Source: Synechococcales cyanobacterium C42_A2020_086 (lineage in GTDB: Bacteria > Cyanobacteriota > Cyanobacteriia > Elainellales > Elainellaceae). Taken from it: a stretch of DNA of 64,000 nucleotides. The stretch is from assembly GCA_015272325.1 (NCBI GenBank), contig JACYLU010000009.1, positions 1 through 64,000 on the forward strand. The letters are read 5' to 3'. A program made the translations under genes and the position numbers. Of the stretch, positions 8,445 through 20,037 are shown piece after piece. Below the pieces are notes generated by a model, which did not search any database, had not been told where the DNA came from, and saw nothing but the letters and a program-made list of their open reading frames with translations. Numbering within the stretch: the first letter of the stretch is position 1; the number at the start of each line of letters is the position of its first letter.

Positions 8445-11400
8445 ATGATGAAAGACTGGCTAGTTTTAGGTTCTGTTGCCTTTGGTGTTGGGTTTAGTCT
8501 CAGTCTGCCAATTACTCGCAACATTAAAGACTCTGCGCTTGTAGGCCTGACAGCCATTCCGGCTGCAACCAGCGGAGTGTTGGTACTCAGTCGCCAGCAA
8601 AAACGGCAGATAGGGATATTATTCTCCTCACTCCAGGCAGAAGTCCAAACCCTTGAACAGCAGAAGCAATTACTAGACCAAACGATCGCCACCATCCGCG
8701 AGCAACAGCAAGGGGCAGAAGTCAGGTTAAGTCAACTCAATGCTCAATTAGAACAATCGCAGACGCAACTCAGCAGTCAGGCGCAGGAAAGCCAGACAAT
8801 TCAACAAGAACTGGAAACGCTGGAAACCCAAAAGCGATCGCTACACCAGGAAAATCTGCACATTGAGAGTCAGTTGCAAGAACTGAGAGCGCAAGAGCAA
8901 CGGTTGAATGCTTCTCTCTCTGCGATCGCCGTTCAAAAGGAGCAACTGGAAGTTCAGTTAGGGGCTGAAGAGCAGCAAAGACAAGCCATTCATCAGGAAG
9001 TGACGCTGCTGGAAACTCAAAGGCAGTTGCTTCAAACAGAAACCAAACGTACTGAGGATCGGTTGCGAGAACTAAGAGTACAGGAGCATCAGGCGAATGA
9101 ATTATTGGAAACGATTGCTCAATTAACAGCACAAAAACAAACCCTAGAAACTGACTTAAATCAACTAGGCATTCAACTTCAGTCTTTTCAGCAACAGCAG
9201 TCCAACTTGATTCAGGAGTTGGAGCAACTTTCCACTGAAAAGGGTGAGTTAACAGAACTTCTCCATCAACTTCAAGAACAGATCCAGGCAACTCAAACTC
9301 TCGGTCAGCAGGATTCTCTGCTTCTGGAGAACCCTCCACCAGAGACAATGGTGCGCTTAGATTCCCCCCTGGATAATCAAGATATCTCATCACAGCCAGA
9401 GAGAGGCGATGCGGCGGCAGAGAATGTTGTGCCAGAAGGAGAACCTTCACGAGAAACGCGGAATGTCTCCGTGCATCAAGGACTGCAACAGATCGAACCG
9501 TTGGAACAAGTTGAAGCGTTTGAGATTCCACAGTCTGCTGCTGAGTTCCGACTAGCGAATGCAGAGCATACACGCTGGCTGTGGGAAGGTGTAATTCTCC
9601 CTCGCTGGCAGTATCCTCCTTTTTTAGGCAGTGTGTACTTACCACGTTATGACACTGATGAAGTTTGGGGTACGGAAACGATTCTGGATATCGTGGGGGA
9701 CAACCTGCGACGAATCGGCATCAACAATCTGGAATATGACCGGATATTCAATCGCCTTGGAGATGAAACCCATCTCAACTGGCTGAAAATTCTGACGTTA
9801 GCCATGTCAGAATACGCCTATTATTCAGAGGCAGAGGGTGGCTTCTGGGAAGGATTATGCAATCGATTGCAATTGCCCTATCAGGGCGACAACCATGATC
9901 CAGTTCAGATGCTTAGAGATCTAGCACGAGAGGGGATTCATCTGCTCAAGCTGCCTCAAGCAGTGGGAGGCTACCCGATCGTTTCTACCTTCTGGTTGCA
10001 AAGCGGTATTCCCCGCCGCAATCTCAACCATTTTACTGAACTCGTTGCAGATCTGGTTGTAGAACGAGGATGGCAATATCTTCTGAATGCAGATGCCAAA
10101 CTTTTAGCCCATCAACTTTTGAGTACCTGCCAAAATCGCTATCCAGGGCGAACGGTTTTACGACGATTTCTAGAGTATAGCTGTGCTTCTAAAGCAGATC
10201 CCTTATCTGGAAAACTGCTGCAAAGTATTGCCGGAGTAGCCATTGCCCTGCGGGAGTACAATCTTCAACCCCAGGAAGTTTTGCTCAACCCTGCCCAACG
10301 ACAAGAATTTCTGCTCAATGCCCTTCCTCAATTCAATTTCTTCCTCAGAGATTGGGAAGCTTTGATTCAGCTCCTTACCCCTCGTCCCGAATGGAGTGGA
10401 CGGAGTCGTCCTGGTATGGGGCAGCTTCCCCTGGCTCTGATGCTGGATACAGAGGATCTGTTGATTCAACTCATATTACCCGAACAAACCCTACCTCATC
10501 CTGACTGGACAGCAGGAACTTGTTTTATTCATGAAGCAAACTGGCAAGGAGAAATTAGCGCCTCTGGACAGGTCGAGATTGAGGAATGTGTGTTACCTAT
10601 TTACAACAGCAGTGAGGAATGGCACTGGCAATTACAAGATGAACAGGGAAATACCCTTTATTCATGGTATTTGGAGGGGACTTCATCCGATGCTCCCTAC
10701 CTTTTGTTTGATGCCTGGACGGGCGATCGTCTGCTTCCTGATCCTCAACTTGTCAACAGCCAAGACATTTTCTGCTTTGCGCCAACAGGGACTGTAATTG
10801 AAACGGTAGGGTCTATCGAACCTGTAGAGAACGGGATGCTTCCCTGTAGCATTCAAGGATGGCAGGGTAGACGATTGCGGCTGACCGGACAAATTGGAGA
10901 ACTCAATCTTCAATTTGACCATTGTTCCACCTCGATAAGCTGGAGAGCTGCGGCAAACGAACCTCGACTGCGGGGCTTACGGATGCGAGGGCAAAATGCT
11001 CCTTATCTTGAGCCGCCTGTACTCTGGTATCCTCCTTGTTCAACACCACTATCTCTCACGCTATCCCTGCAAGAATGCTTCGTTCAGAATAATCCGCTGA
11101 CAATTCGGGAGACGATTTCGATTCCAGTAGGCGATCGATGGTATGCCATTCCTTTAAACCAATGGCTCTCCCAATCGGGGCACTACAATATTACTCTGAC
11201 TGCACCAGAAGAGGAATGGTCACAATCCTTCGAGGTGCAAGCTGCTTATCAAGTCCGGGCTGAAGATATTGCTGCTTTGCCTCCTGTGCAAGTGACTGAT
11301 ACTGACGGAGCGGTGGTTGATCTTCCAATACAGACCGATCGCACCCATCAATTCTGGTCTACCACACTGCTCATTACAGGATTGTGGACACTGGAACCTG

Positions 11401-12335
11401 TCAAACTGCTGCTCTCGGATAGGCAAAATCAGATCAGTCGTTCCTTCCAGGCAACCGCAACAGGGCAGTTGCGTGTGGAGCTATCCACTCTCCATGATGT
11501 GTTGCCGCCCTCCAATCAATATGTGCTGGAGTATCAACGAGCGGGACAGGCTCCTCAGCGATTGGTGGAACTGGTGGAAAACCTCCCCCTGTCTTGGCGT
11601 TGGCAGAATAACACTCTGGAATTTTCCGGCTTAAAAGCTGACCAAACCTATGCGGTGCATTGCTGGAACTTACTTCTGCCTCAGCAACCTTCTTTAGAAA
11701 TTGCCCTGGCTACTGAAGTTTCTGTCAAGGTATCGCTCGATTTGCCTCCAAGCATCTATTACCTGCAATTAAAAGCCTCTGACCATTCAATAGAAAATCT
11801 AGGCTGGTGGTGTAACTGCGATGATCCTTGTGATGTCTCAATTGATGCCGATCCAACACTGGCTAAATATAGTTACGCGATTTTAGACAATGTTTTAGTT
11901 CACGAGTTCCAGACTGCTGCTCAGGCTTTAACCTGGGATAAAAACTGGATAGAAACGATCGCCGCTTCCCTAAAAACCGAAAATAATCGTTTCCCAGCAT
12001 GGCTTGATGCCACAGCACTTTTGGCAAAACTTCAGTCAATGCTGACTCCACTGAATGGACAGTGGTACATGGTGATGACAACAGAAGGAAGGCGAGGCGA
12101 CTTTCAAGATGCTCTAGTAGAATCGATCGCTCAACATAATCTGTGGCACCTCATCCTGGACTTTCGGCGGCATCGTCAACGAGATAAACGCAATATTGCA
12201 TTTGTGTCTGTCACTGATATTGAGCTTGCTCGTCCTTATATCAGTCAAGTTCCTTACTTTGAGCGGATGGGTCGGGCACCCTTAAGACCGGAGGAAACCA
12301 ACTTATTGCTGGGGTCAGGAGAGGTTGAGAGATAA
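8445..12335 (+). CDS. Membrane-anchored coiled-coil protein of a DruE-type defence operon (DruH-like position)
   Basis: A 1296-aa protein I cannot assign to a firm family. Residues 4-22 and about 30-48 are hydrophobic (WLVLGSVAFGVGFSL; LVGLTAIPAATSGVLVL), consistent with a membrane hairpin. Residues about 50-285 are a Gln/Glu/Leu-rich coiled coil with repeated segments such as LETQKRSLHQEN and LETQRQLLQTET. A variable acidic linker follows to about 360. The remaining 900 residues look folded: a helical part with WLWEGVILPRWQYPP and IPRRNLNHFTELVADLV, then Trp-rich beta-type repeats to the C-terminus. The stop is 2 nt from the next ATG, so the three genes form one operon. Its place before a DruE-like helicase is that of DruH in type III Druantia, but homology is not shown. 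The predicted anchor suggests action at the membrane. Confidence 0.6.
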   Translation: MMKDWLVLGSVAFGVGFSLSLPITRNIKDSALVGLTAIPAATSGVLVLSRQQKRQIGILFSSLQAEVQTLEQQKQLLDQTIATIREQQQGAEVRLSQLNAQLEQSQTQLSSQAQESQTIQQELETLETQKRSLHQENLHIESQLQELRAQEQRLNASLSAIAVQKEQLEVQLGAEEQQRQAIHQEVTLLETQRQLLQTETKRTEDRLRELRVQEHQANELLETIAQLTAQKQTLETDLNQLGIQLQSFQQQQSNLIQELEQLSTEKGELTELLHQLQEQIQATQTLGQQDSLLLENPPPETMVRLDSPLDNQDISSQPERGDAAAENVVPEGEPSRETRNVSVHQGLQQIEPLEQVEAFEIPQSAAEFRLANAEHTRWLWEGVILPRWQYPPFLGSVYLPRYDTDEVWGTETILDIVGDNLRRIGINNLEYDRIFNRLGDETHLNWLKILTLAMSEYAYYSEAEGGFWEGLCNRLQLPYQGDNHDPVQMLRDLAREGIHLLKLPQAVGGYPIVSTFWLQSGIPRRNLNHFTELVADLVVERGWQYLLNADAKLLAHQLLSTCQNRYPGRTVLRRFLEYSCASKADPLSGKLLQSIAGVAIALREYNLQPQEVLLNPAQRQEFLLNALPQFNFFLRDWEALIQLLTPRPEWSGRSRPGMGQLPLALMLDTEDLLIQLILPEQTLPHPDWTAGTCFIHEANWQGEISASGQVEIEECVLPIYNSSEEWHWQLQDEQGNTLYSWYLEGTSSDAPYLLFDAWTGDRLLPDPQLVNSQDIFCFAPTGTVIETVGSIEPVENGMLPCSIQGWQGRRLRLTGQIGELNLQFDHCSTSISWRAAANEPRLRGLRMRGQNAPYLEPPVLWYPPCSTPLSLTLSLQECFVQNNPLTIRETISIPVGDRWYAIPLNQWLSQSGHYNITLTAPEEEWSQSFEVQAAYQVRAEDIAALPPVQVTDTDGAVVDLPIQTDRTHQFWSTTLLITGLWTLEPVKLLLSDRQNQISRSFQATATGQLRVELSTLHDVLPPSNQYVLEYQRAGQAPQRLVELVENLPLSWRWQNNTLEFSGLKADQTYAVHCWNLLLPQQPSLEIALATEVSVKVSLDLPPSIYYLQLKASDHSIENLGWWCNCDDPCDVSIDADPTLAKYSYAILDNVLVHEFQTAAQALTWDKNWIETIAASLKTENNRFPAWLDATALLAKLQSMLTPLNGQWYMVMTTEGRRGDFQDALVESIAQHNLWHLILDFRRHRQRDKRNIAFVSVTDIELARPYISQVPYFERMGRAPLRPEETNLLLGSGEVER

Positions 12336-12337
12336 CG

Positions 12338-13258
12338 ATGTGGAACAGTAAAATTCTGCACCTGTTGAGTCATCATCGGCAACCGGGACAGCCAGTCCTA
12401 CCAGCAGCGCTGAGCATGACTCAAATTACGTCACTGCTGCGCCAATGCCTTGATCCGGCTCAGCCGACCGAGCAAATTGTGGATGAGGTACAGGAATCCC
12501 TACGCGAATTAGAGGCACAGAACGAAATTTTCAGGGCATTCGGTAATCGTTACTGTATGGCTCCACCTACCTTATTGGCACTAAACCGAGAGAACCTGGT
12601 TGGATGGCGCTTTCGAGGCGATCGGGCATATCTTAGCCTTGCACACGAAACGTTGAAAACAAGGCAACAGCCGACTGAAGAGAAGCTGCATTCTGGTATC
12701 AGGAATTTCGATCGGGCCAAGAGCAGGCTTCAGGATAGGAAAATTCGTTTGCTGACGTTAGAAGAAGTCATTAACGAACTCCCCAAACCTCAAAAGCCAC
12801 CGTATTTTCTTCTGCAAGGGCACCAATACCCACTGACTTGCTCGGAGCTTTGGCAGATGAGCGATGTGAAGCAGTATGTGCCCACCTATGCTGAACAAAA
12901 AGATCGATGGCGATCGCCCACACCCCAAACCTTGAGCAGTGAAAGTCTATTGCGATTGCCAGACGAAACATACCTTTGGTTTGAAGCAGAGGAGTTTTAC
13001 AAAATTGAGCCTAATGCGGCAATTCTTGCCATGTTTTATCTCGATCGCTGTGCTCAACAACCACTTCGCATTGTTTGGGCAAATGCGGCAATGAACCAAC
13101 TCAATCTACAAAACATCTGGTTGCCCTATGCCCATTTCCAATGGCTCCGACAACTATCCGAACCCATTGAAGGACACCGCAGAGTATTTTTTGTTTCTCC
13201 TGCCAATCGCCCCCTGGTGGAAGCCGTTTTTCAATATCTAGGATGTGATATACGATGA
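12338..13258 (+). CDS. Conserved operon protein of unknown function between coiled-coil protein and helicase
   Basis: A 306-aa soluble protein with no signal peptide or membrane segment. The first 100 residues (MTQITSLLRQCLDP, EIFRAFGNRYCMAPP, LLALNRENLVGWRFRGDRAYL) look like a small helical, winged-helix-type module. The C-terminal part (ETYLWFEAEEFYKIEPNAA, WLPYAHFQWLRQL) is mixed. Its start lies 2 nt after the upstream stop and its own stop overlaps the helicase ATG as ATGA, so all three products are probably made in fixed proportion. I do not recognise the family. An accessory or adaptor role for the helicase is inferred from coupling only. Confidence 0.6.
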   Translation: MWNSKILHLLSHHRQPGQPVLPAALSMTQITSLLRQCLDPAQPTEQIVDEVQESLRELEAQNEIFRAFGNRYCMAPPTLLALNRENLVGWRFRGDRAYLSLAHETLKTRQQPTEEKLHSGIRNFDRAKSRLQDRKIRLLTLEEVINELPKPQKPPYFLLQGHQYPLTCSELWQMSDVKQYVPTYAEQKDRWRSPTPQTLSSESLLRLPDETYLWFEAEEFYKIEPNAAILAMFYLDRCAQQPLRIVWANAAMNQLNLQNIWLPYAHFQWLRQLSEPIEGHRRVFFVSPANRPLVEAVFQYLGCDIR

Positions 13259-16200
13259 CAAACTATCTCGACCCCATTGCCGCCACAGAAAAGCCTCGTA
13301 ACGATTTCATCCGCTATTTACTCACAGCCTATCCCTTACGAGATTCAGCCTTGCGAACCGCATTTGAGCAGGAACTTCAGCAACGCGGCAGTATTTGGCA
13401 ATCGCCTTACCTAGAGGGTTCCCAACCTTATCGTCCAGATTGTAGTGTGGCAGATTTGGTGGCTGAGGGAGTGTTACATGCGGAAATGTCCCGTCTATTT
13501 CTGCCCCACCGCCCTCTCTATCAACATCAAGCTGTAGCAGTACGCGCCGTAGTTGAACGTCAAGAGAATATTATTGTTGCGACTGGGACAGGTTCCGGTA
13601 AAACGGAGTGTTTCCTGTTACCTATGATTGATCAACTTTTGAAAGAAGAAGGCGAACTGCAAGCCGGAGGTGTGCGTGTCCTGATTCTTTATCCCATGAA
13701 TGCGTTGGTCAATGATCAGGTCAAACGACTGCGCCAGCTCCTTTGCCGTCAAAGCAGCAATCGTCCCCGCATTCAGTTTGGGTTTTACACCAGCCGCACA
13801 GAGAAGGAGGAAAAAGCAGCTCAACAAGCCCTAGCAGATGAACTTCGCGCCTATAGCGATGATGAACTGTTGAGTCTAATTCCATCAGCAGAACAAGCAG
13901 AGATGAGGGAACTGGTTACAGGATCTCGACGAGAAGTGGTTGTGACGAGAGCCTGTGAACTTGTGCAAGAGATTCAAACGCTTTAACGAGCAGAAATTCA
14001 GCGGAAGCCGCCCCACATCTTAGTCACCAACTACTCGATGTTGGAACATATGCTGATCCGCCCTAAAGAGCGTGGAACGATTTTTGAGCGATCGGCAGGA
14101 TTGTTCAAAATGCTGGTGGTGGACGAGGCACATTCCTACGATGGCTCTACGGGCACTGAAGTGTCCATGCTGATTAAGCGGCTTAAAACCGCTGTCCAAG
14201 TTGAGTCCTCTGGACAAATTCGCTGTATTGCAACCAGTGCTAGTTTAGGCGATGAATCAGTCGATTCGCAGGTGATTGAATTCGCCAAGCAATTATTTGA
14301 TGAACCATTTGAACAAGTAGTACGGGGCACTCGTGTATCTGCTACTGAGAGGTTGGAAGAACCCTATGCTTTACCTGAAGGATTAAGTGAAGAAGAGGTT
14401 TATGAACACTTCTATACTCTCGAATTACCCAAACTAAACGATCCTATAGAGGATTGGGAAAAGCAACTGAGTTACCTTGTCCCTAATGAACGGCTACAAG
14501 TTGCTAAAGCTAAAGCGACTGAAGCACCTCCCGAAGAACAAATTCACCGATTTCTCTGGTACGCCCTCAAGCAGCATCCCACAGTTCATAATCTAATTCG
14601 CCTGCTAGCTCGATCGCCCCAACCTTGGGAACAGATTGCTCAATCTGCTGAACTCTGGAAATTCCCGACCACCGTCGAAGGTGAAATTCCACCAGAAGAA
14701 CAGAAGAACCTACAGCGTGCTTTGGCACACCTCATTCAGTTAGGCACGTTAGCACGAGAAAACTTAGAGGATTTGCCCCTGCTTCCAGTTCGTCTGCACC
14801 TGCTATTCCGTAGCATTGAGGGATTATATGCTTGTGTCAATCCACACTGTCAGCCACCAGGCGCGCAAGTCCCTCCTGCTCCCAATCGCCGCTACGGACG
14901 GGTATATCTCAGTGAACGAAAGACTTGCGAAGATTGCAAGGCTCCAGTTTTGGAATTGGCAAGCTGCCGCAAATGTGGACAGGCTTATAGTCTGATGCAT
15001 CTGGGTGAACAGGGAGAATTGCTTTCTTTGCCGCGATCATTAGAAGCGGTTGAAGATAACAAACGTATTTATGTGCTTACCTCCGGACCTCTCGATAGCA
15101 TTACTCTGGATGAAGAGGAAGAAGAGTCTGACAGCGTTGATGAAAACACAGGAATCTGTCTGTTAACCCGCAGGCAAGGATGGATTGGTCGGGTTGCTCG
15201 TACTCCTGAACAACTTCAGCAAGCGCCTGAATCGGAGAAATTTTCGCTTCTCTGGCATATTCCACCGAACACTAAAAGTACAGAGGGTGGATACTTGTCA
15301 CGTTGCCCTGCTTGCGCGGCTGGACGAACTCAAACCTCCTCTATCGGGCGCTTCATTTCCTATACAGATGCGCCACTAGAAGTCATGATTGATGGATTGT
15401 TTGAACTTTTGCCTGATCCGACATGGGAAGAGGGACAACCCACAAAACGCAAATTGCTGACTTTCTCAGATGGTCGCCAGGATGCTGCGTTTTTCTCCTC
15501 TGATTTTCAGCGCACCCATACGGAAGCTCTCTATCGTCAGATGGTATGGCACGCTTTCCAGGATTGTCGGGATGAAGAGAAAGTTGCCTCCGTCAAACAA
15601 GTGGAAGACAAGTTAGTCGAACACTTTCTGAAGGTTTCAATTCCTCATCCCGATCGCGATCCGGAATGGCATCATCATAGTTATGTTGCCAATGATGAAC
15701 TGGATGAGGAGCCAAAAAACCCGAAGGACTGCAAAGATCATGCTCGTAGCCGTGCTAAAGAATTGCTGCTGCGAGAATTTGGCTTACCTTCGGCTCGGCG
15801 CTTTTCGATCGAAGCGTTGGGATTGCTCGCGTGTCATCTCGATTGGCAGGGTTACTCAGGTGTCCAGAAACTATGCGATCGGTTCAATATCTCCAAAGCA
15901 GAAGCCATTGTATTTCTAACTGCACTCACCGACTTAATCCGGCTTTCTGGAATTGTCAATGTTGAGAAGCCATCTGATTATTTTCCAGAAGTCGGTGGAG
16001 TAGAGGATGTTCGCCCTGGAATATTGGACAAATCAGGAAAGGTCAAAAAGTTCCTCAAGCTGCAAAAAGGACAGGGGGATGCAAAAGAAGCAGTTTCCTT
16101 CTGTGCATACAAAGCTGGTAACAATCAACTGATCCGTAGCACTTTTGTAAACTATTGTGAGAAGGTATTTGGATTAACGGCAAAAGAGCAGGGAGAGGAA

Positions 16201-19200
16201 TTGAAAGATATTCAACTCTGGCTCTACGAAGAGGTGTTGCTAGGCAGCAATGTTCTAGCAAAGTACGATAAAGATGGTCGTCAGCTCAACTGGGGACTAC
16301 TCAATATTCAGCAGACCTCTGAGGACTGGTGTCGTTGCAATACCTGCCAGCAAATCTTCCATCTTCCTGGCTTTTCTTTAATTGAAGAACAGCCCAAACT
16401 CAATGTCCGGAAATGTCCTGCGTTCAGATGTAACGGAGAACTGCGTCCTTTCCCCTTGGAGCAGATGCAGGATGATCACTATCGACATCTGATTCAAGTC
16501 AGACATATGCTGCCACTGAGGGCACAGGAACATACTGCTCAATTAGAAACAGATGACTTAGCACATCGAGAAAGTCGTTTTCGGCGTGGTCAGACAAACC
16601 TACTCAGTTGTTCCACAACACTGGAGATGGGTGTTGATATTGGAGAATTGCAAGCCGTAGTTCTCCGAAACTTTCCGCCTCATGTGAGCAATTATCAACA
16701 ACGGGCAGGAAGAGCAGGACGACGGACGGATGGGGTAGCCGTAACCCTCATGTATGGGCAACGTCGCCCTCACGATCGCTACTACTTCGAGCAGCCTGAA
16801 CGTTTAATTGCAGGTAAAAACCAAATTCCCAAACTCGATCCACGTAATTTCCAGGTGCAAGAACGCCATATTCGGGCAGAATTACTGGCAGAATTCTTGC
16901 GAAAAGACGATTTAGGAGCAGAAGACGTGAAGATTTTTGTCTTTCTTGCTCTTCCCAAAGATGCGCCCACCTCCGCGCCTAATTTTACGCCGCCGAATAG
17001 CTCTCCAATCACTCAATTTCAGCTATGGTTACGCAGCGATGATGCCCGTCAACTCACTGACTATTGGCTCAATAAGCTAGGAGGAAAGGAACGATCGCAT
17101 ACACAAGTTTTAGAAGATTTTAGCGATCGAATCGAGGAATTCCAAAAACAACAATTGCAGGACTGGGATGCGTTGGTTGAAGTATTACTGAGTCTGCAAC
17201 AACGATTAACAGACCCTACAGAAGCTAGGAATTTAACTACAATTGCAAAACATCTTGCCAAAACTCAAGCGGAGCTAGACAAAATTGCAGATCGTCGTTT
17301 ACACGATGAACTTGCTCGCGCTAGTATTCTCCCAATCTACGGATTCCCCATTGATGTAGTACGGCTAATGACTGGAAAGCGCCAACATCGCCTAGAGCGC
17401 GATCGTCGCCTTGCACTGGGTGAGTACGCTCCAGGACAGGAAATTGTAGTGGACGATCGAGTCCATACCAGCGTAGGAGTTGTCAGACCTGAAAAATTGT
17501 TGGAGCAATACTATTGGGTTTGCCAGAACTGCAATTATTTCACCTCCAGTCTAAAGAAGAGCGATTACTACGCAACTTGCCCAGTATGCAAAGCAGCAGC
17601 TTCGGCTCCGAAGCCTCGGCTTTACAAAGTTCCTGGTGCATTCACAACAGATTGGCGACAAAATCCTAAAGTCACGCCCTATAGCAAACCCATGCGCCAA
17701 CCCACCTCTCAAGTTTTCTTAGCGAAAGAAGGAGACATCTCGGTTTGCTTATCTTCAGCTTCAGACCCATACACGCTTGTATATAGTCAAGCTGGTCGAT
17801 TTTTCCTAGCTAATCAGGGTCCTGCTCAGGATGGAAAGGGATTTAAGAATCCTGGTTTTGCACTCTGCCGCTTCTGTGGACGAGACCTGAGTGAAGATGT
17901 TTGGAAGCAAAGGGCGAAAGTAAAAGTCAGCAAAAAACAATCAAAGCTCGGCAAGTCTTCAGAATCTGTTCCCTCGACCATTCCTCATAATCACCCAATC
18001 AGCGATCGTCCCTGTTCAGGTGGATATGAAAGAACACATTTAGGACACGATTTCTTAAGTGATTTACTCAAACTCCGCTTTAGTCAGGCAACTCATCCTC
18101 CCGCATTATTTGAACCTGTTGCTCATCTGGCTGACGGGGAAGAAATAGCTTCAGTAGAGGCAGATGGATCGTCATCCCAGCCAACTGGAATGACATTCTG
18201 GCGATCGCTCACGTCTGCTCTTTTAGCTGCGGCATCTCAAGTGATTGATGTGCCAAGGACTGAATTGGATGGATTATTCCGTCCTTCCGAAGATCGAGAC
18301 GGTACAGCAGAAATTGTGATCTATGACAATGTACCAGGTGGTGCAGGCTACAGTCGCAAAATTGGCGAACGCTTCCGCGAGGTACTGCAACAGGCATATC
18401 AGATTGTAGAATCCTGTTCCTGTGACAGCAGTTGCTATGACTGTTTGCGAACCTATTCCAATCAATTCTTTCATCACGAACTCGATCGCCATCAGATAAA
18501 AGCATTTCTGCAACCGCTGGTTGAACAGATAAATCCAGAGCTATTTCCAGAACTCCAAGATTTTGCTGCCGATGCCAATCAGGTCACTCATCCTCAAATT
18601 ATGGCTCAGTTCGGGGCATGCTGCCGCGCTGCCAGTTCTACCAGCATCATGGGCTTACCTCAACTGGAAGAGCCATTTACCCTGAAGCGACTCACAGAAA
18701 TCATCAACGCTCTACAAAACCGAAATGACTCTCTAGAGCTAATAGTGCGTCATTTACCTCAACCGATTTCAGATCAAGAACGAGTTCTCCGCAAACGCCT
18801 GCAACAATGGATTGATCAGGGAGCGCTCAAGCTTTACGTGCTAGACCAAGATATTCTTCCAGAACTGTGTCTGAGCAGCCAGTGGGAACGCTATCGTATT
18901 GCCTTACGGTACTGTCCTGCTGAGGGCGATAACCCCGCCTACTGGCTAAAAACAACAACTGAGCGAGGTGTTACCCAAGTCTTCGATCGCCTGAAACAGT
19001 TGCAGCAGCGAGCTAAATCTGTTGCTGCTCAAGAGTTGATCGATCGAGATACTAACGTAGTGTTTCCCGATCGCACCTGGAAGAATCTCAGTATTGATCA
19101 ACTCCGTCGCCAACTAGGTTTAGAGCAGGTTCTAGTCGGAAGCAAGATTTCACAAGTGATTTATAGCGATCGTTATCTTAACGCATTTGATGCCCAGTTC

Positions 19201-19539
19201 TTAGCCGATTTATTGAAGGGTGACTGGCTGGAGTCTAACACTCAAGTCACCATTCACATTCAACAACTTTATAAAGAATACCGCTCAAATGATACCAGTC
19301 GTCGAGTAACAATGGAGAAAGTACTTGCCCAGCAATTGGAATTGCAGCCTAACGTTAAGATGCGTCCCTATGGACGCAACTATGAAACTCTTTCACACAG
19401 CCGGGAGTTAACTATTTGCCGTCAAGATAAGCAGGTTTATCGAATGTTGTTTGACAAAGGAATGAATTTTTTAGAGAAAACTAACGGCACCTACCACGTT
19501 ACCGAATCTACCTACGTGGTTGTGACGAAACAGAGATGA
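13255..19539 (+). pseudogene. DruE-like DEAD/DEAH helicase with DUF1998/MZB region, interrupted by one in-frame TAA
   Basis: The frame of about 2094 codons encodes a superfamily 2 helicase. It has Walker A ATGTGSGKTE, VVDEAHSYDG (DEAH), CIATSASLGD, a helicase C block ending NYQQRAGRAGRR, several Cys pairs (CEDCKAP, CRKCGQA, CPACAAG, CRCNTCQ), and the DUF1998/MZB signature IYDNVPGGAGY with CSCDSSCYDCLRTYSNQ. The size and layout match DruE of Druantia systems. A C-terminal extension ends in ELTICRQ...YRMLFDKGMNFLE. A TAA at 13984-13986 splits it into 243 and 1833 aa. The frame is the same on both sides, and the codons between the stop and ATG 14038 encode conserved helicase sequence (PPHILVTNYSMLE). 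The stop falls between Walker A and DEAH, so restart at 14038 would give a helicase without an ATP-binding loop. Nonsense mutation, sequencing error or recoding are the options. Confidence 0.8.
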
Positions 19540-19734
19540 TTGGTAGATAGGATATTGAACTATTCAATCTATCATCTCATCATGAGATTAGATAATCTGA
19601 GCGACGTCCTAGCCGTATCTGTGAGTCGTCAGCAAGGGTGGGAGTACCTCAAGCAGATGGAATATGATGTACCCCATAAACTGGACAAAGCAATAAGAGA
19701 GAACCGCTGCACAATAGACCAGGGAAAATACTGA
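19540..19734 (+). CDS. Short ORF of unknown function after the helicase
   Basis: A 64-codon frame starting with TTG directly after the helicase stop and ending just before the IS3 orfA. The internal MRLDNLSDVLAVSVSRQQGW stretch looks protein-like, but I recognise no family and see no ribosome-binding site. It may be the left remnant of a gene cut by the IS3 element, or chance. Confidence 0.2.
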   Translation: MVDRILNYSIYHLIMRLDNLSDVLAVSVSRQQGWEYLKQMEYDVPHKLDKAIRENRCTIDQGKY

Positions 19735-19746
19735 GTGGAAAAGAAT

Positions 19747-20037
19747 ATGCAGCGAAAACAATACAGCGCCGAGTTCAAGACCAAAGCCGCCCTCGAAGCC
19801 ATCAAAGGACTAAGAACGGTGAACGAGATTGCCAGTGATTTAGGGGTACATCCGAGCCAAATTGCACTGTGGAAGAAACAAGCCCTTGATGCTTTACCAG
19901 AAGCGTTTTCGAGCCATCAGGGACAGCATCAAAAAGCTCAGGAGGATTTAACGGCACAACTCTATCAACAGATTGGACAACTGAAAGTCGAGTTGGACTG
20001 GCTGAAAAACAAATCTGGAGTTGTCGGTGGACGTTAA
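19747..20037 (+). CDS. IS3-family transposase OrfA (helix-turn-helix)
   Basis: A 96-aa OrfA starting MQRKQYSAEFK at ATG 19747. It has the transposase_8 helix-turn-helix (ALEAIKGLRTVNEIASDLGV, SQIALWKKQAL) and a C-terminal leucine-rich coil (LYQQIGQLKVELDWLKNKS) used for dimerisation. In IS3 elements OrfA is fused to OrfB by frameshifting to make the active transposase. OrfB here is broken, so this copy is a remnant. No clear terminal inverted repeat was found on the left. Confidence 0.8.
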   Translation: MQRKQYSAEFKTKAALEAIKGLRTVNEIASDLGVHPSQIALWKKQALDALPEAFSSHQGQHQKAQEDLTAQLYQQIGQLKVELDWLKNKSGVVGGR

